From contig JAWNZC010000338.1 of NCBI GenBank assembly GCA_035771165.1, positions 2,216,001 through 2,280,000 of the forward strand: 64,000 bases of DNA. Direction: 5' to 3'. The stretch comes from Paragorgia papillata (taxonomy: Eukaryota > Cnidaria > Anthozoa > Scleralcyonacea > Coralliidae). The stretch's first letter is position 1. Every line of letters starts with the position of its first letter. Shown here one piece after another: positions 44,840 to 55,594 of the stretch. Under the pieces are notes generated by a model that worked only from the letters and a program-made list of their open reading frames with translations, was not told where the DNA came from and searched no databases. The position numbers were made by a program, and so were the translations under genes.

Positions 44840-45029
44840 TAATAGAGACCTTAAGATACCCCGGGTTTGGTTTACAGGTACGGGTACCGCCATTTTTGTT
44901 TACTCTTAATATCTACCCGTTTTAATTTCCCGTAGTAGATCATGGTCTACCCGTACATACGACTACGTGTACGGGTAGATTACCCGCACCCGCAAACCGA
45001 ACGGCCGGGGTATCTTAAGGTCTCTATTA
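44840..45029. mobile_element. Foldback with TAATAGAGACCTTAAGATACC ends
   Basis: TAATAGAGACCTTAAGATAC is inverted as GTATCTTAAGGTCTCTATTA. ACGGGTA words are repeated in both senses inside. Short and compact. Confidence 0.78.
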
Positions 45030-45099
45030 CGAGTAAGCAAAAATGGCGGTACCCGTACCCGTAAACCAAACCCATTTTGTAAATCTTATTTTTGCCTGT

Positions 45100-45820
45100 A
45101 TGAGTAAATGACGTCACGAGGCACCTAATTTACATGTTTCAGAAACTTAAATATCTCGGGAACAAGACTCAATATTTTGAAAAACTGAAAACGCCGGTAT
45201 TCCTAATTTGGAAATTATAGTTTACTGGTATCAATACTAAATTCACGATTTTTTCGTCGTAGTGCCACTTTACTGAATTTCTCAATTTTCAGTAGGAAAG
45301 AACCAACAAAATACACTTTACCGGGTCTTATAATATTACAACTCTGGAGTTACTCTTCGTATCGAAAAATGTCAGATTTAGCCTTTCCACAACTGAAAGT
45401 TAAGTTAAAGCTATAATTTAGCCTTAATCGTATTACTAATTCATGGCATGACAACCTTCAAACGTTTGAAATAACAAAGAAAAATAAGAAAAACCTGAAT
45501 TTTAATTTCGTACGAGTTTCGGACTCGAATTTTGCTTTTGTTCGGCAGATATTCAGTCGTCGTTCAATCCATTTTCGTGGCTAGAAATAGTTCAGGTACA
45601 ATACGTACTAGCTTCTCCGTTATCATCTCTAAAAAACTTTAGGTCTAAAAAATTGTAAATTTTCTGGTTGTCTTTTGCGGCGAGTTTTCAGTTTTTCATT
45701 GTGCACTTCAATTCATAGCACCAAAGCCAGCTACCCCCAGCGGCTGGACGTTTGGCTTCATGATCACCCAATCACAGGGCCTGTCTTATGGAGTTAGGGT
45801 TCCAGTTTACTTAGAGGTCA
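45100..45820. other. Intergenic stretch without gene
   Basis: AT-rich with no exon or clear repeat structure seen. Confidence 0.4.
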
Positions 45821-45821
45821 A

Positions 45822-45940
45822 TGCGGAGGCTCTGGGGAACTCCGATGAAAAAAATAACCCAAAAATTGGGTTTTTGTTCCAAATCCTCTGGTTCCCAGTT
45901 CCCTATAATTTTTTTCTGTCTTCGACGATCTTGAGCTAGC
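45822..45940. repeat. Partial copy of the 18530-19289 element
   Basis: GGAGGCTCTGGGGAACTCCG and GGTTCCCAGTTCCCTATAAT match the left part of the complete Mutator-like element. The termini and duplication are missing. Confidence 0.6.
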
Positions 45941-46084
45941 AGCTGTGGACACGTTTCTACTAATTTTATTGACTTTTTCTCGATATTCTACGATATACAC
46001 CAACCATGCTTATCAACGAAATCTCCTGTTTCTGTAAACAAAGCAAAAGTGGCCGCCATTTTGTTTTGCTTGGTCGAGGTGAAT

Positions 46085-46210
46085 ATATTTAACAATTATT
46101 CACCGAAGTGGAGGTGAATATAGTGCTGGATATATATTCGCCGAGCGGCAAAGCGGCGAGGTGAATATCTACACTATTCACCGACACTAAGCGGGTGAAT
46201 AATAGTTTTT
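46085..46210. repeat. Hairpin with GGTGAATA arms
   Basis: GGTGAATAT../..ATTCACC words are nested around GCCGAGCGGCAAAGCGGCG. The outer arms are AACAATTATTCACCG and CGGGTGAATAATAG. Confidence 0.55.
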
Positions 46211-46574
46211 GCATATACCTCCTAAATGAAATAAAAAGTTTAACATTCTTATATTTTTCGATATTTCCATACAAAAGCTCCAAGACACGGCCGCTAGCAA
46301 CTTGGCGTATTCGATATTTGTCGACAAAACAGTTTTTACAACTTTTGAATAAATTGATGGCTAGAAAATTGTAAAGAAACATACCTGCAGACAATCTTCT
46401 ACTTAATTTTGTTGACTAGTCTTTTCTCGTTATTCTATCACATCAGCCTTGTATAGCAACATAATCTCCTGCTTCGGTAAACAGAGCAAAACTGGCCGCC
46501 ATTTTTTTTTTGCCCGCAGGTGAATAGAACATATTGAACATGAATTAAGTGCAAAGAGAGATCTGTAACACCAT

Positions 46575-46862
46575 AGTTAATAGAAACATGGTTTGGAAGC
46601 TCAACAAAAGTCATTGTTTTATGTTTTTGTTCAGGTTTATGGAAATGTGTCCACTTTCACGGTTACTGAACATATTGTGTTTTCTGTATAATGAAGCAAT
46701 CATCCAATAGCAACGTTTGGGTTGAATCGCTCAACCGTACTGTTTAAATATTAATAAACCTAAAACAAAGGATTTGTGCACCTTCGTGTACCTTTCAACA
46801 CGAATCGTAGCTTGATTGTTGACCGCTTTGAAGTTTGCCGGGTTTCCAAACCATGTTTAGAA
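46575..46862. repeat. Dispersed repeat, uninterrupted copy
   Basis: Shares TTTATGTTTTTGTTCAGG.. TTTCTGTATAATGAAGCAAT and CATCCAATAGCAACGTTTGG with 12960-13805 and with 48140-48330. This copy shows the site before element insertion (GTCATTGTTTTATG). Confidence 0.6.
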
Positions 46863-47094
46863 TAACTATGGTAACACAGAAACCAAAACACCACAACACC
46901 ACAATACAAGTTCAGTTCCAAAGTAGGATGTTGTTTACTCAGTCTTTTTTTTTTTTAATTATTTACTGACAAAGACTGTGGCTTGCTAACATCGTCTGTG
47001 AATAAACAGAATCACCACTGCTAAAATGAAAGCAGTTGTTTAAAAGTTTTAGTTTCCACGTGATTGGTTTTTATCAACCTCTGAAATTATACTA

Positions 47095-47180
47095 AAACAA
47101 TTAGTCACCTCAGTCTCGGTGAATATTTACCGAGCCGCGTCTGTGTATTTACCTTGACTTCGGTGACTAATTGTTAAAAT
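47095..47180. repeat. Hairpin with AATTAGTCACC arms
   Basis: ACAATTAGTCACC../..GGTGACTAATTGT pair at the base, with GGTGAATATTTACCG inside. Confidence 0.5.
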
Positions 47181-47658
47181 AAATATCTCGACATTGGAGC
47201 CAATCACATGTTGCATAAAAGCACTATTCACCTGCGAGGTATACGCTAAATAGTTCTATAAGCAGACATACTTCAATATATATAGATTGAATAATCCCTA
47301 AACCTGACCTATAATGTGCCATGCTTTAGTCTAAAAATAAATATACCATTTTGTGGCAAATAGATTAACACAACTAAGGGGCTTCAAAATGTAGGAAATA
47401 GCGTTTCAGACACTCTAAAAATCCAATTCCAAACTCTTTTCTGCCCCTACCCCCACCCCCCTCTCTCCCTCTCTCCCTCTCTCCCTTTGTCAGCGTACCA
47501 AATTCTTAATCGATAAAAGCTGTGTGCACGAAGTCTTTCTCTCTACTTGCTTTTAATTATAATGGCCTACTTGCGCGAAAACACCGTATTGAACATGTGA
47601 TTATTGTGAGATCGACATGCATTGTGTGACAAATGTTTATACCCCTTTGTTAACTGAT

Positions 47659-47669
47659 TTTATTTTATT
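47659..47669 (-). promoter_or_regulatory. Double AATAAA poly(A) signal
   Basis: On the - strand GAATAAAATAAAATC gives two overlapping AATAAA hexamers about 52-62 bases past the stop codon. Confidence 0.7.
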
Positions 47670-47720
47670 CTATTTTCCCAAGTATACATCACAATAACGT
47701 TTCAGAATTACAGAATTTAG

Positions 47721-47912
47721 TTATACTGGATCTGGGTACTCATTGGACTTGGTGCATTTCGAATAACCAGAGACTTCGTCAAGTAAGCATTTCATGGAAA
47801 CTTCACAGTTGTCGCAATCCACATCCGACGAACAGACTATGGGATTGTCCTCACAGAGCAGAATACTAGCTCCTCGACGGATTCGTAATTCATTGCTGAT
47901 ATCACCATTTGC
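47721..47912 (-). CDS. Mature-peptide exon, six cysteines
   Basis: Acceptor CATCAAG|GCA, 63 codons and TAA. It opens ANGDISNELRIRR (acidic/basic pro-part), then GASILLCEDNPIVCSSD and DCDNCEVSMKC, and ends KSNEYPDPV. The cysteines sit at exon residues 20, 27, 33, 36, 42 and 53. Confidence 0.82.
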   Translation of the reverse strand, partial: ANGDISNELRIRRGASILLCEDNPIVCSSDVDCDNCEVSMKCLLDEVSGYSKCTKSNEYPDPV

Positions 47913-50900
47913 CTTGATGGAGACAAAATAGATTAATTTAAGAAAATAGTTAAAACTTTATTTGTTTTCGTCTGGAGCAGTTTGAAAAAGTACATACAGT
48001 CTCTAGCTAGAAGTAAAGGGTCTGGAAACGCAACCAAACTCTAACTTTGTTCTATGTTTTTGTTATACGTGCACTGAACGCATTGTATTTTCTGTATAAC
48101 CTTAACGTAGTTAGTAGAAAATAAATATGGCCGTTTCATTCGAAGCTCAACAAAAGTCATTGTTTTATGTTTTTCTTCAGGTTTTTGGAAATTTGTGCAC
48201 TTTTACGGTTACTAAACATGATTATTGTGTTTTCTCAATCTGTATAATGAAGCAATCATCCAAAAGCAACAGTTTGGGTTCAATCTCTCAAGCTATTTGA
48301 AAATTAGCCCTTTAAAAATGTTTCGGGATTCCAGACTAGGCACACTTCAATAGCTAGGCCCTTTGCACTTACTCCCTTGGTGGAGGAAAAATGCTTCTAA
48401 GCAATAACATTTTCATTAATGATTCGCTTTGTTGAAAGGCGGAACCGTTTGAAGTTGTCCTCCAGATAATATTCACCGTTTTGACGTCATGTGCCAAGGT
48501 CTATTGACTATCCTTAGTGCCATTCTATTTAGAAAACTCTATACAAGCATGGGTAACACTAGCCTGGTACCCTGGCCCAATCAAAGAATATGGGCCAGGT
48601 AACCACTAAAGGCTTCTGCTTTCCTATTGGTTGAAATTTCGCGCGTTTTTAGTGGCTATGAGTAAAACTGCAATCGTCATAAGTGGATTTAGCCCTGATG
48701 ACGCGGGAATGAGATTAGTGGTTACATGTGGGCCAGGGAACCAGGCTAGGGTAACACAAGCCGTTAATTAGCGCGCTGCTCCTCACCACTGAAGTTCTCT
48801 CTCCTCCGCAGAGGTTCTTTCGGAGATCGGCTATGTCGGGGATCGTCGGAGATGCGTCGAAATCGTCAGCTGGACATAAAGAGTGCGGGCGGACGCCTCC
48901 GAGCATCTCAGACGACTCCCGAAACCTCCAATCTCCGAAATTTGACCTCTGCGGAGGAGAGAGACTGAGGTTAAGGTGGTATTGGACAAAAAAAGTTTTT
49001 TTCTTTAATATTGGTTTATCTAAAGATATCTTGGCAGAAATATATAGGATATGTTTCCCTGATGTTAAAAAGCTAAGTAAGACATGCGTTGTTACCATGG
49101 TATCCAAGCAACAACCCCCTAGTGAGCAAAATATAGCACTTGCGGTGGACAAGATTCTATGAGAACTAACGGTCTGACAAACACTAAACAAAGGTTAATG
49201 TAAAGCACACACACAGATCTATGCTGTAAACCTAAAAAAAAGTACAAAATTATAAATATTTTCGATAAAAATGTTATTTTTTTGAAAAGATGGCTGATTT
49301 TTATTCATAAGGCTACAAAAGAAGAACTTTTTAACAATGAATAACATTCATTATGCAATATATTTGAGGTTTGCAACATAGATCCGTTCATATTACACAG
49401 CCTCTAAAAAAGTTTAAAGCATTACATCAAATATTGAATGCGCTAGCGTGTTTGGCGTCCAGGTACTATTACCAAATTAGGCAACTGAGAAAATCGTGTT
49501 TAGAAATTTGAAACCACCATGCTGGCTGAAAACACAATTCCGGCAAAATGCATTTAAAGGTTACAGTTAAAAACAATATTCAAATTATTACCCAAATTTG
49601 TCCCTATGTCAACATAATCTAATTGTTTTCCATTAAAAAGCCCCAGCTTTACATGGGACTCGGTTCATATTTAAAGTTGTCTGCCCACTGTCTGGTTTCT
49701 TCTCTGAGAGGATAGTTGTACAAACGTGTATAAATAAACCATTTTGTTTCGACGTTGGGTTATTTCACTGGTCTGTGTCAATTGTTCGTGACTATTTTAG
49801 ATTCCTATATCTATACTTTAGATGCATATTTTTTACGCGAAAAGTATGATCCGTAACCTATTGGGTTTGTTGTTTACAGTTTGGTCTGAATAATATTATT
49901 TGTCGGCGAGACGGAAAGGAATGTGGAACGTCTCTTCCTCGGCTTCGAGTACTGCTTATTGTTTACTTTCAGTGGATAGTTTTTGTTTGGGGATGTTGCA
50001 AATGTTTAGAGGACTAGATATATAGTTTAATATGTGTGTCAGAAAGTGTACAGAAAAGGTAAACCAGCTTTAGATATTTATCAGTTGTTGTGAAAATTCT
50101 GGTGCCGTGTGAAAATTATGGTGCCGTCTGAAACTGACTCGTCTTAATTTATACGGCTTCTGGCCGGTTTTGAAAGCGTCGTTTCAAACCGTTTCTGTGA
50201 CATTAGTGAAGATTATTTTTATCTAAGAATGTTACTGACAGTCTGGCGATCATTTTGACAGTAACTTTGCTCAAGAAACACTTTAATATATGACAGTATA
50301 AGTATAAGTACTCTGCAATAAAAATGGCATGAGCCGTAGCCCAATGTAAACAAGGGAAATTACACCGTACTCAAACAGGAAGTACAAAAGGGAAACCGAA
50401 ATACAACCTAAGCGAGAGATTACACAGTCACACTTATGTCTCTAAGTTTTAAAAATTCCTTTTCTTCGACACTTATTGAGCTAGGGACAAATTTGTGTTT
50501 TACAACATGGCGGACGCTCCTAGTTTCCTGTCGTGACAGCCTCCCCCATTAGCTTGAAGCCAGAGGATCTGTAAGTTCTTCTACAAGATCAGGAGATCGG
50601 TATCATTGGTCTTTATAATGTCCTCACCAGCTAGAACACGACAATGTGGAAACTGAGAAGTACTCGGAAGCAGTTCCATGAGAGCCATGAAACACATCCA
50701 CTCGTTGCAAAACTCTCTCGCTAATCAACCGTTAAGAAAATATTCAAATAGACCCGCCCGCGATGAAAAAAACATGTTTAGAAAAGGATATACGTCATGA
50801 AAGGAATTGTATAGCTTCTTTTTTTAAAGTTAGACAGAAGGGGGTAAATAGAGGTACGGCAATTAGCGTAAAACGGGGAAAAATCTGCTCTGCGTTGCGA

Positions 50901-52852
50901 TGAAAACGGACACCATTTTCATTACCTCGCTATAAAGAACGTATCGTTGGCGTTAAATTAGTGAAAATACTCAGGAAATACACTTGCCCGTGGAAAGTTA
51001 GATAGTTGAGGATGTCTATTTCACAAAAATAAGAAATTCCAAATTTCGAATTTTTTTTGTCCTAGACCCCCTTAAGCCCAGTCGAGTGGGGTTACATGTA
51101 GTACATAGATGGGTGACTTTATGTGAGTAGAGTTCGATTCAACTCATCTCCTGTAAGGAACATTACGGTGAAATTTAGAAAATGTTTAAGACATTTTTTT
51201 CTTAAAAGATAAATTTGTTTGCGAAACTATAATCCAGCACTCGTTATTGCTTGTCCTCGATCTGATGTCTAAATAGAGCCAAGCTGGTTAAAATAAAACT
51301 AAACTTTGCCTTGTATTTTCAACTTGCTTAGCTGCATTTAAAACTCGAAGGAAGAACCCTCAATTGGGTATTTTACATAAAATAACAAATTTCTATACAT
51401 CATCCTTAGATTTGAAAGTAATGATTGTACTCGCGTAGACAGCAATTTCCAGTAATGTTTCCATGACAACAAACCTGAGTATCTGGCTTTTGACTATAGA
51501 TATATAAGAGAAATAAATGCTTCTTGGGGCCCACAGGAAAAAGAAACGAAATTGGTGACCAACAAAAAGGTCTTTAGTTGATGCTAATGTTGATCAAGGT
51601 TGTCAAACTGTGTGGAGACATTTTAAAAAAATTAAAAATTTACAAGACTTTTTGTGTCTACTGCGCATGTGCTAGTAGACACATTGCTATCGGGCCTATA
51701 AGTGTAAGTAATAACAGAATAATCCAAACTGTCAACCATAGGACAGCACCCAACTGCTAACGGTAATTTGTTGTTATTTTTTTACAATACAAAGTGATTT
51801 CTATCATTCAATTCAATTTACAATGGTGGCCAAAATTAATGAGCCAGGTATATTTCTGCAAGAATTTTCAAATTCCCTGTAATGGTTTTAGAATACAATA
51901 TAGTCTAGAGTTCCAGTGGCGAAGCCAAGCATAGCAACTGGTCATGCTATGCAAATTTTAACTAATCAGCATATTTTGAAATCCAGTGAAATATTCTGTA
52001 AATCTGTCAACAACGCAATTATTACGAAATAAAAATGCAACAAATTAGACATTATAGTAATCTTACTAAGTGGAACTAAAAATGTCCAACGAAACAAGAG
52101 TTGGTGGATATATATATACTTTGTTAAATGTCTGAATATGTAGATTATTTTAAATTTGCATGGCATGAGAGTTCCAATATATAGAAGTTTTACATATGAT
52201 TTGAATTCTTATATTTCAAAGTGTACTTCAGTATTTTTGTAAATATTCTCTAGATTCAAATACATAACAAGGGTTGCATTTATTCATAATTCTTAATTAC
52301 AGTCTGAACAATAGATAACGATTTGCAACCGTTTGGAAGTCAAATTCGGTTTGTTTGTTTGCATTTTGTGCAACAAATTGCAATTCGATTGTGTGCTATT
52401 AGTTTAATTCAGAATGAAAAACACGCCACACACAACACACATACACACACAAATACGAGATTTTACAGGCAAAGCTAGCTGCTCTTTCAAAAATATGTAA
52501 TTATACAGCTGTTACTGTATTTTTATATCTTATTTTATTCAATTTAACAGCTTTACTTTTTTTAATAAAAAAATCCTAATTTTGAGCTTTTTAATACTAA
52601 AAATTGTTGTTCATATTATTAATTCTGCTACATTTAATCAATTACAAAATACGATATATACCGTTATTATACCTATATATAAGTATAATATAACTTTTAT
52701 AAGATGTGCTAAAATGAATTATGCTAAAAAATTATGTCAGTGCATGTTACACGTTTAAGGATACTCACCTTTTGCAGAATTGCAGACAAACCGTTTTGAA
52801 ATATGGCTAAGAAAACCACACTGAAGAGCAAGATGATACTAATTTTCATCAT
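47721..52852 (-). CDS. Secreted six-cysteine prepropeptide gene
   Basis: Two coding exons (52852-52769 and 47912-47721) join in phase 0 to a 91-residue protein. The first encodes a textbook signal peptide (MMKISIILLFSVVFLAIFQN, then GLSA). The second holds a short pro-part, a basic RIRR site, and a 47-residue domain with six cysteines spaced C-x6-C-x5-C-x2-C-x5-C-x10-C. The product is expected to be secreted, cut after RIRR and stabilised by three disulfides. I do not recognise the family. Small secreted cysteine-rich proteins in cnidarians include venom peptides, antimicrobial peptides, protease inhibitors and skeletal-matrix proteins, and the sequence does not decide between them. The intron is about 4.9 kb. 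A TATA box and a 5' UTR exon lie upstream, and AATAAA lies downstream, which supports a real gene. Confidence 0.8.
48140..48330. repeat. Dispersed repeat, third copy
   Basis: GTCATTGTTTTATGTTTTTC, TGTATAATGAAGCAATCATC and AAAAGCAACAGTTTGGGTTC match the copies at 46575-46862 and 13577-13805. It sits in the secreted-peptide intron. Confidence 0.6.
48561..48747. mobile_element. AGCCTGGTACCCTGGCCCA element, copy 2
   Basis: An inverted relative of 43449-43647. Ends AGCCTGGTACCCTGGCCCAA and GGGCCAGGGAACCAGGCT. The two copies are close in length and sequence, so both insertions appear recent. Confidence 0.8.
48798..48972. mobile_element. MITE with CTCTCTCCTCCGCAGAGGT ends
   Basis: CTCTCTCCTCCGCAGAGGT is inverted as ACCTCTGCGGAGGAGAGAG. 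TTCGGAGAT/ATCTCCGAA follows inward, and GGACATAAAGAGTGCGGGCG lies in the middle. The open frames on both strands here are artefacts of the inverted repeat. Confidence 0.75.
49000..52740. other. Secreted-peptide intron, few recognisable repeats
   Basis: No exon found. It contains CAACATGGCGGACG near 50503, a second 5S-like SINE candidate at 51075-51310 and a decayed TGCGCATGTGC palindrome at 51655-51690. The rest is AT-rich and without structure that I can name. Confidence 0.4.
51075..51310 (+). mobile_element. Second 5S-like SINE candidate
   Basis: TGTAGTACATAGATGGGTGAC and GAGTAGAGTTCG match the head of the copy at 22690-22915 over short blocks, and it ends in an A-rich TAAAACTAAA run. Confidence 0.35.
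52769..52852 (-). CDS. Signal-peptide exon of the secreted peptide
   Basis: 28 codons: MM, a short basic n-region, a hydrophobic core, and a likely cleavage after GLSA, then ILQK to donor AAG|GTGAGT. It opens 13 bases after a TACAG acceptor, so part of the 5' UTR is in this exon. Two adjacent ATGs could start translation. Confidence 0.82.
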
Positions 52853-52943
52853 CGTTTACTTTTACCTGTACGTGAAAATATAAGATATTTATTAGAATGC
52901 AGGGTAAAAATTTCGCACTAAGATACGTTACAAATCTGCTTAC

Positions 52944-53045
52944 CAACTTTGATGTTGTTTCTGGATACGTCTTTGTTACGAGAGTATAAGCTAACAGACT
53001 GAAGCTCGTGCTATTCTCACGAAATGAATACATCTAGCACACAAA
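52944..53045 (-). other. 5' UTR exon of the secreted peptide gene
   Basis: Donor TTG|GTAAGC at 52944/52943 splices to the TACAG acceptor at 52866, removing a short intron (about 78 bases). The 5' edge is set only by the TATA box about 30 bases upstream. Confidence 0.55.
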
Positions 53046-53070
53046 GCCTGATATAGCCTAATATCAATAC

Positions 53071-53080
53071 CTTATATAGG
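53071..53080 (-). promoter_or_regulatory. TATA box of the secreted peptide gene
   Basis: CCTATATAAG on the - strand, 220 bases upstream of the ATG and just upstream of the 5' UTR exon. A TATA promoter is typical of highly, tissue-specifically expressed genes. Confidence 0.6.
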
Positions 53081-53764
53081 CAATATCAGATGTGGTTTAA
53101 TTATATATACCTTGTTAGTCTAATTTCTGTTTCTTTTCTTTGGGTGTTTTTTAAGTCCCCAAAATAGCAATTAGCACATTATCATTAATATCTCTGTTAT
53201 ACTAGTTTAGTCACTCAAATCTATAGAAAACATAATTACTTGAAATATAAGTATTTATTACTATACACGAAACTATCTGGTTGTAATATCAAACGAGTGT
53301 GGCGAATATAATTACGCCGCATAATACAACATTTCCCACGCATGACAAAGACATTAAATTAATAAGACAAATAGAAATTAAGCATTAAAGTAAAACAATA
53401 TCTTCTAACCGAATGATAATTAAAATCATCACATGAGCCGATAAAGAATATTTTCTCAAATTTCGCAAATTGGAACTAATATCACGACAGCAAACGAAGT
53501 CAAAGTCAAAAAGAAAGATAGCGTTATCAAACTGACCAGAATCAAAATCATATTAGCAATCCTACTGATCTGATCGCTTAACCGCGCGAACTTCTGAGTA
53601 TATTTATATATATAGTATAGTTTAAGGTCGCCTGAAGATCGCCCCGCGTGAAACTGACAGTTGCGACACTCAACATTTTGAGGTAAGCCCACTTGAACTA
53701 TACTATAGTCGCTCGATCTACCTTTATGGTACCTGTGGTATAGTTGTGAGCGTAAATAAAATTA

Positions 53765-54016
53765 AGATATTCGCCAGCGACATATATTACTGACCAATTA
53801 CTATGTCTGTGAACACACTGAACACGTCCAAGATATTAAAGCACTTGATTTCAAAGAACTTCATCAGACATTAGGAAAGCGAAGAAAGAAAGAAAGTATG
53901 GCGATTAGCATTAGGCATCAGTTTCGCAAAGCCTACATGAATAATAACGGAGCCAAAACCTACAATCGCACACGCCGATCCGCAATCGAGGTCGACCTAC
54001 ACCAAAAATATGCATG
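53765..54016 (+). CDS. Possible coding exon or remnant, unknown
   Basis: The frame is open from a TAA near 53762 to TGA at 54014. It reads HVQDIKALDFKELHQTLGKR then RKKESMAISIRHQFRKAYMN and TYNRTRRSAIEVDLHQKYA. The composition (Lys/Arg/His/Gln-rich, no repeats) looks protein-like rather than random, but there is no upstream ATG except an internal one, and the splice context is ambiguous. It could be a terminal exon or an old transposon piece. Family not recognised. Confidence 0.35.
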
Positions 54017-54485
54017 ATACATCGCTATAATGAATTTCTTGATGAAGTGAACTTGCAAGTGACACTGACAGGAAAACATGATGCTATATATATATATATA
54101 TATATATACAAACGAGCACGTGTGATTTTGTTCACGGAATGTCGGAAAGTGCTCAATAGCTGCAGTAATGTTTTAAAACTCGAGTTCCGTGTGGTACTAA
54201 ACGAAAACTCTTTTTTCCATTTTTGTCTTCGGTCTAAATTTTGTACTCACCAAATAATCAATAACAAATTGTTCAAATCTCGAATATATATAATGTGCAA
54301 TTTTTTATGTTAATATTTCATTTAAAATTAAAATGTTTGTTTGCTAGGCTATACTAGTTAGGCTGGGTTACCTATTCTTAACCAATCAGACTAATTGCTA
54401 CAATTAGTCTGATTGGTGCGATATGTGACACAATACTGACCGTATTTTGTATAAGAATAGGTATAATCGTATTAATTAAAATAGC

Positions 54486-55106
54486 CTTAGGGGGCGATTA
54501 CATGGACCGGGCTGGCCCGGTTAACCGGGCTAGCCCGCTTTATATATAAAACACATGTTGTTTTAACATTTCGATTACATGGCAAGCGGGCTAGCCCGGT
54601 TTGCCGGGATCCCGCTTGTCGCAACCGGGCTAGCCCGGTTAACCGGGATGAAAATGTCCATGTAATCGTTTTCAGCCCGGCAAACCGGGCTGAAAAACTG
54701 TTGAACTCGCTTCGATACGCGTTCGTTTGCTTGACTGTGTGAATAAATAGTGCTGAAAGGAACTGAAATAGAACATCAACGTTGTTTGTGTGTTTTGTGA
54801 TCAAAGCGAAGATTTAATAAATTAATTAGTCTTCGTGAAGACGCTTTCCTGGGTTAGCTAAGACTTTAACAATCTTTTTAGTAACGATGGGCTTACAAAA
54901 TAAATAATAGACTAATTAGTGTAAAACTGAAGTAAAACTAACGTAGCTTTGCCCTTATTTACTTGATAATTGCGAATTTCGGCCTGAAATCATCCCGGCT
55001 TACCGGGCTAGCCCGCTCCATGTAATCGTTTTGTAAACTCATCCCGGTTAACCGCGGGCTAGCCCGGTTAACCGGGCCAGCCCGGTCCATGTAATCGCCC
55101 CCTAAG
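54486..55106. mobile_element. Large MITE, CTTAGGGGGCGATTACATGG ends
   Basis: The left end CTTAGGGGGCGATTACATGG continues ACCGGGCTGGCCCGGTTAACC. The right end is its reverse complement. Inside, CCGGGCTAGCCCGGTTAACC and CATGTAATCG words recur many times. The frame at 54487-54804 is built from these words and is not a gene. Confidence 0.82.
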
Positions 55107-55213
55107 TCAGCGCCAATAGCACGGTTGAGTGATTGAACTGAAACGTTGCTATGGGATGAATATTGGATATTGAATGACTATGCCCAAATTACCGATAAAA
55201 AGGTTGCATTATA

Positions 55214-55534
55214 CAGTGTGTATCAAAAAAATTCGAAGCCTTAGAAAATGAATTAGCATTCTTTTCAAACAACCTATTGTAGTAGTTTGAAAGCCCTAAG
55301 CACTTCGCTGAACCCACAGATGCGTAAAACACACGGTCTTATACACCTGGGAAATTAAGATAACTTGAAGTGTATGCATGGTGAAAGTATTTAAAAGCTT
55401 TTTCGCTTCGTTTAACTTACGTGCTGATTAATTTATAACGCAGCGCTTTTAGGGCTTTCAAACTACTACAATAGGTTGTTTGAAAAGAATGCTAATTCAT
55501 TTTCTAAGGGTTCGAAATTTTTTGATACACACTG
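55214..55534. mobile_element. TA-flanked mariner-like MITE
   Basis: Ends CAGTGTGTATCAAAAAAATT..TTTTTTGATACACACTG with TA on both flanks. The arms are about 95 bases with almost no differences (including CAAACAACCTATTGTAGTAG). This indicates a recent Tc1/mariner-type insertion without transposase. Confidence 0.85.
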
Positions 55535-55594
55535 TAGATAGCATTGTATTTTTAAACAAATAGCTTCTAAGACATTTCTGTCTAAGGGCTTGAT

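Noticed and set aside
46089..46394. 101-residue - strand frame
   Set aside because: Overlaps a hairpin repeat; there is some protein-like composition but no splice context or motif that I can support.
48715..49191. 158-residue - strand frame and 109-residue + strand frame
   Set aside because: They cover the CTCTCTCCTCCGCAGAGGT inverted repeat and the AGCCTGG element end; openness on both strands is a palindrome effect.
53456..53692. 78-residue - strand frame with a hydrophobic run
   Set aside because: It has a membrane-like segment, but no start context, splice site or conservation that can be judged; AT-rich sequence easily gives such runs.
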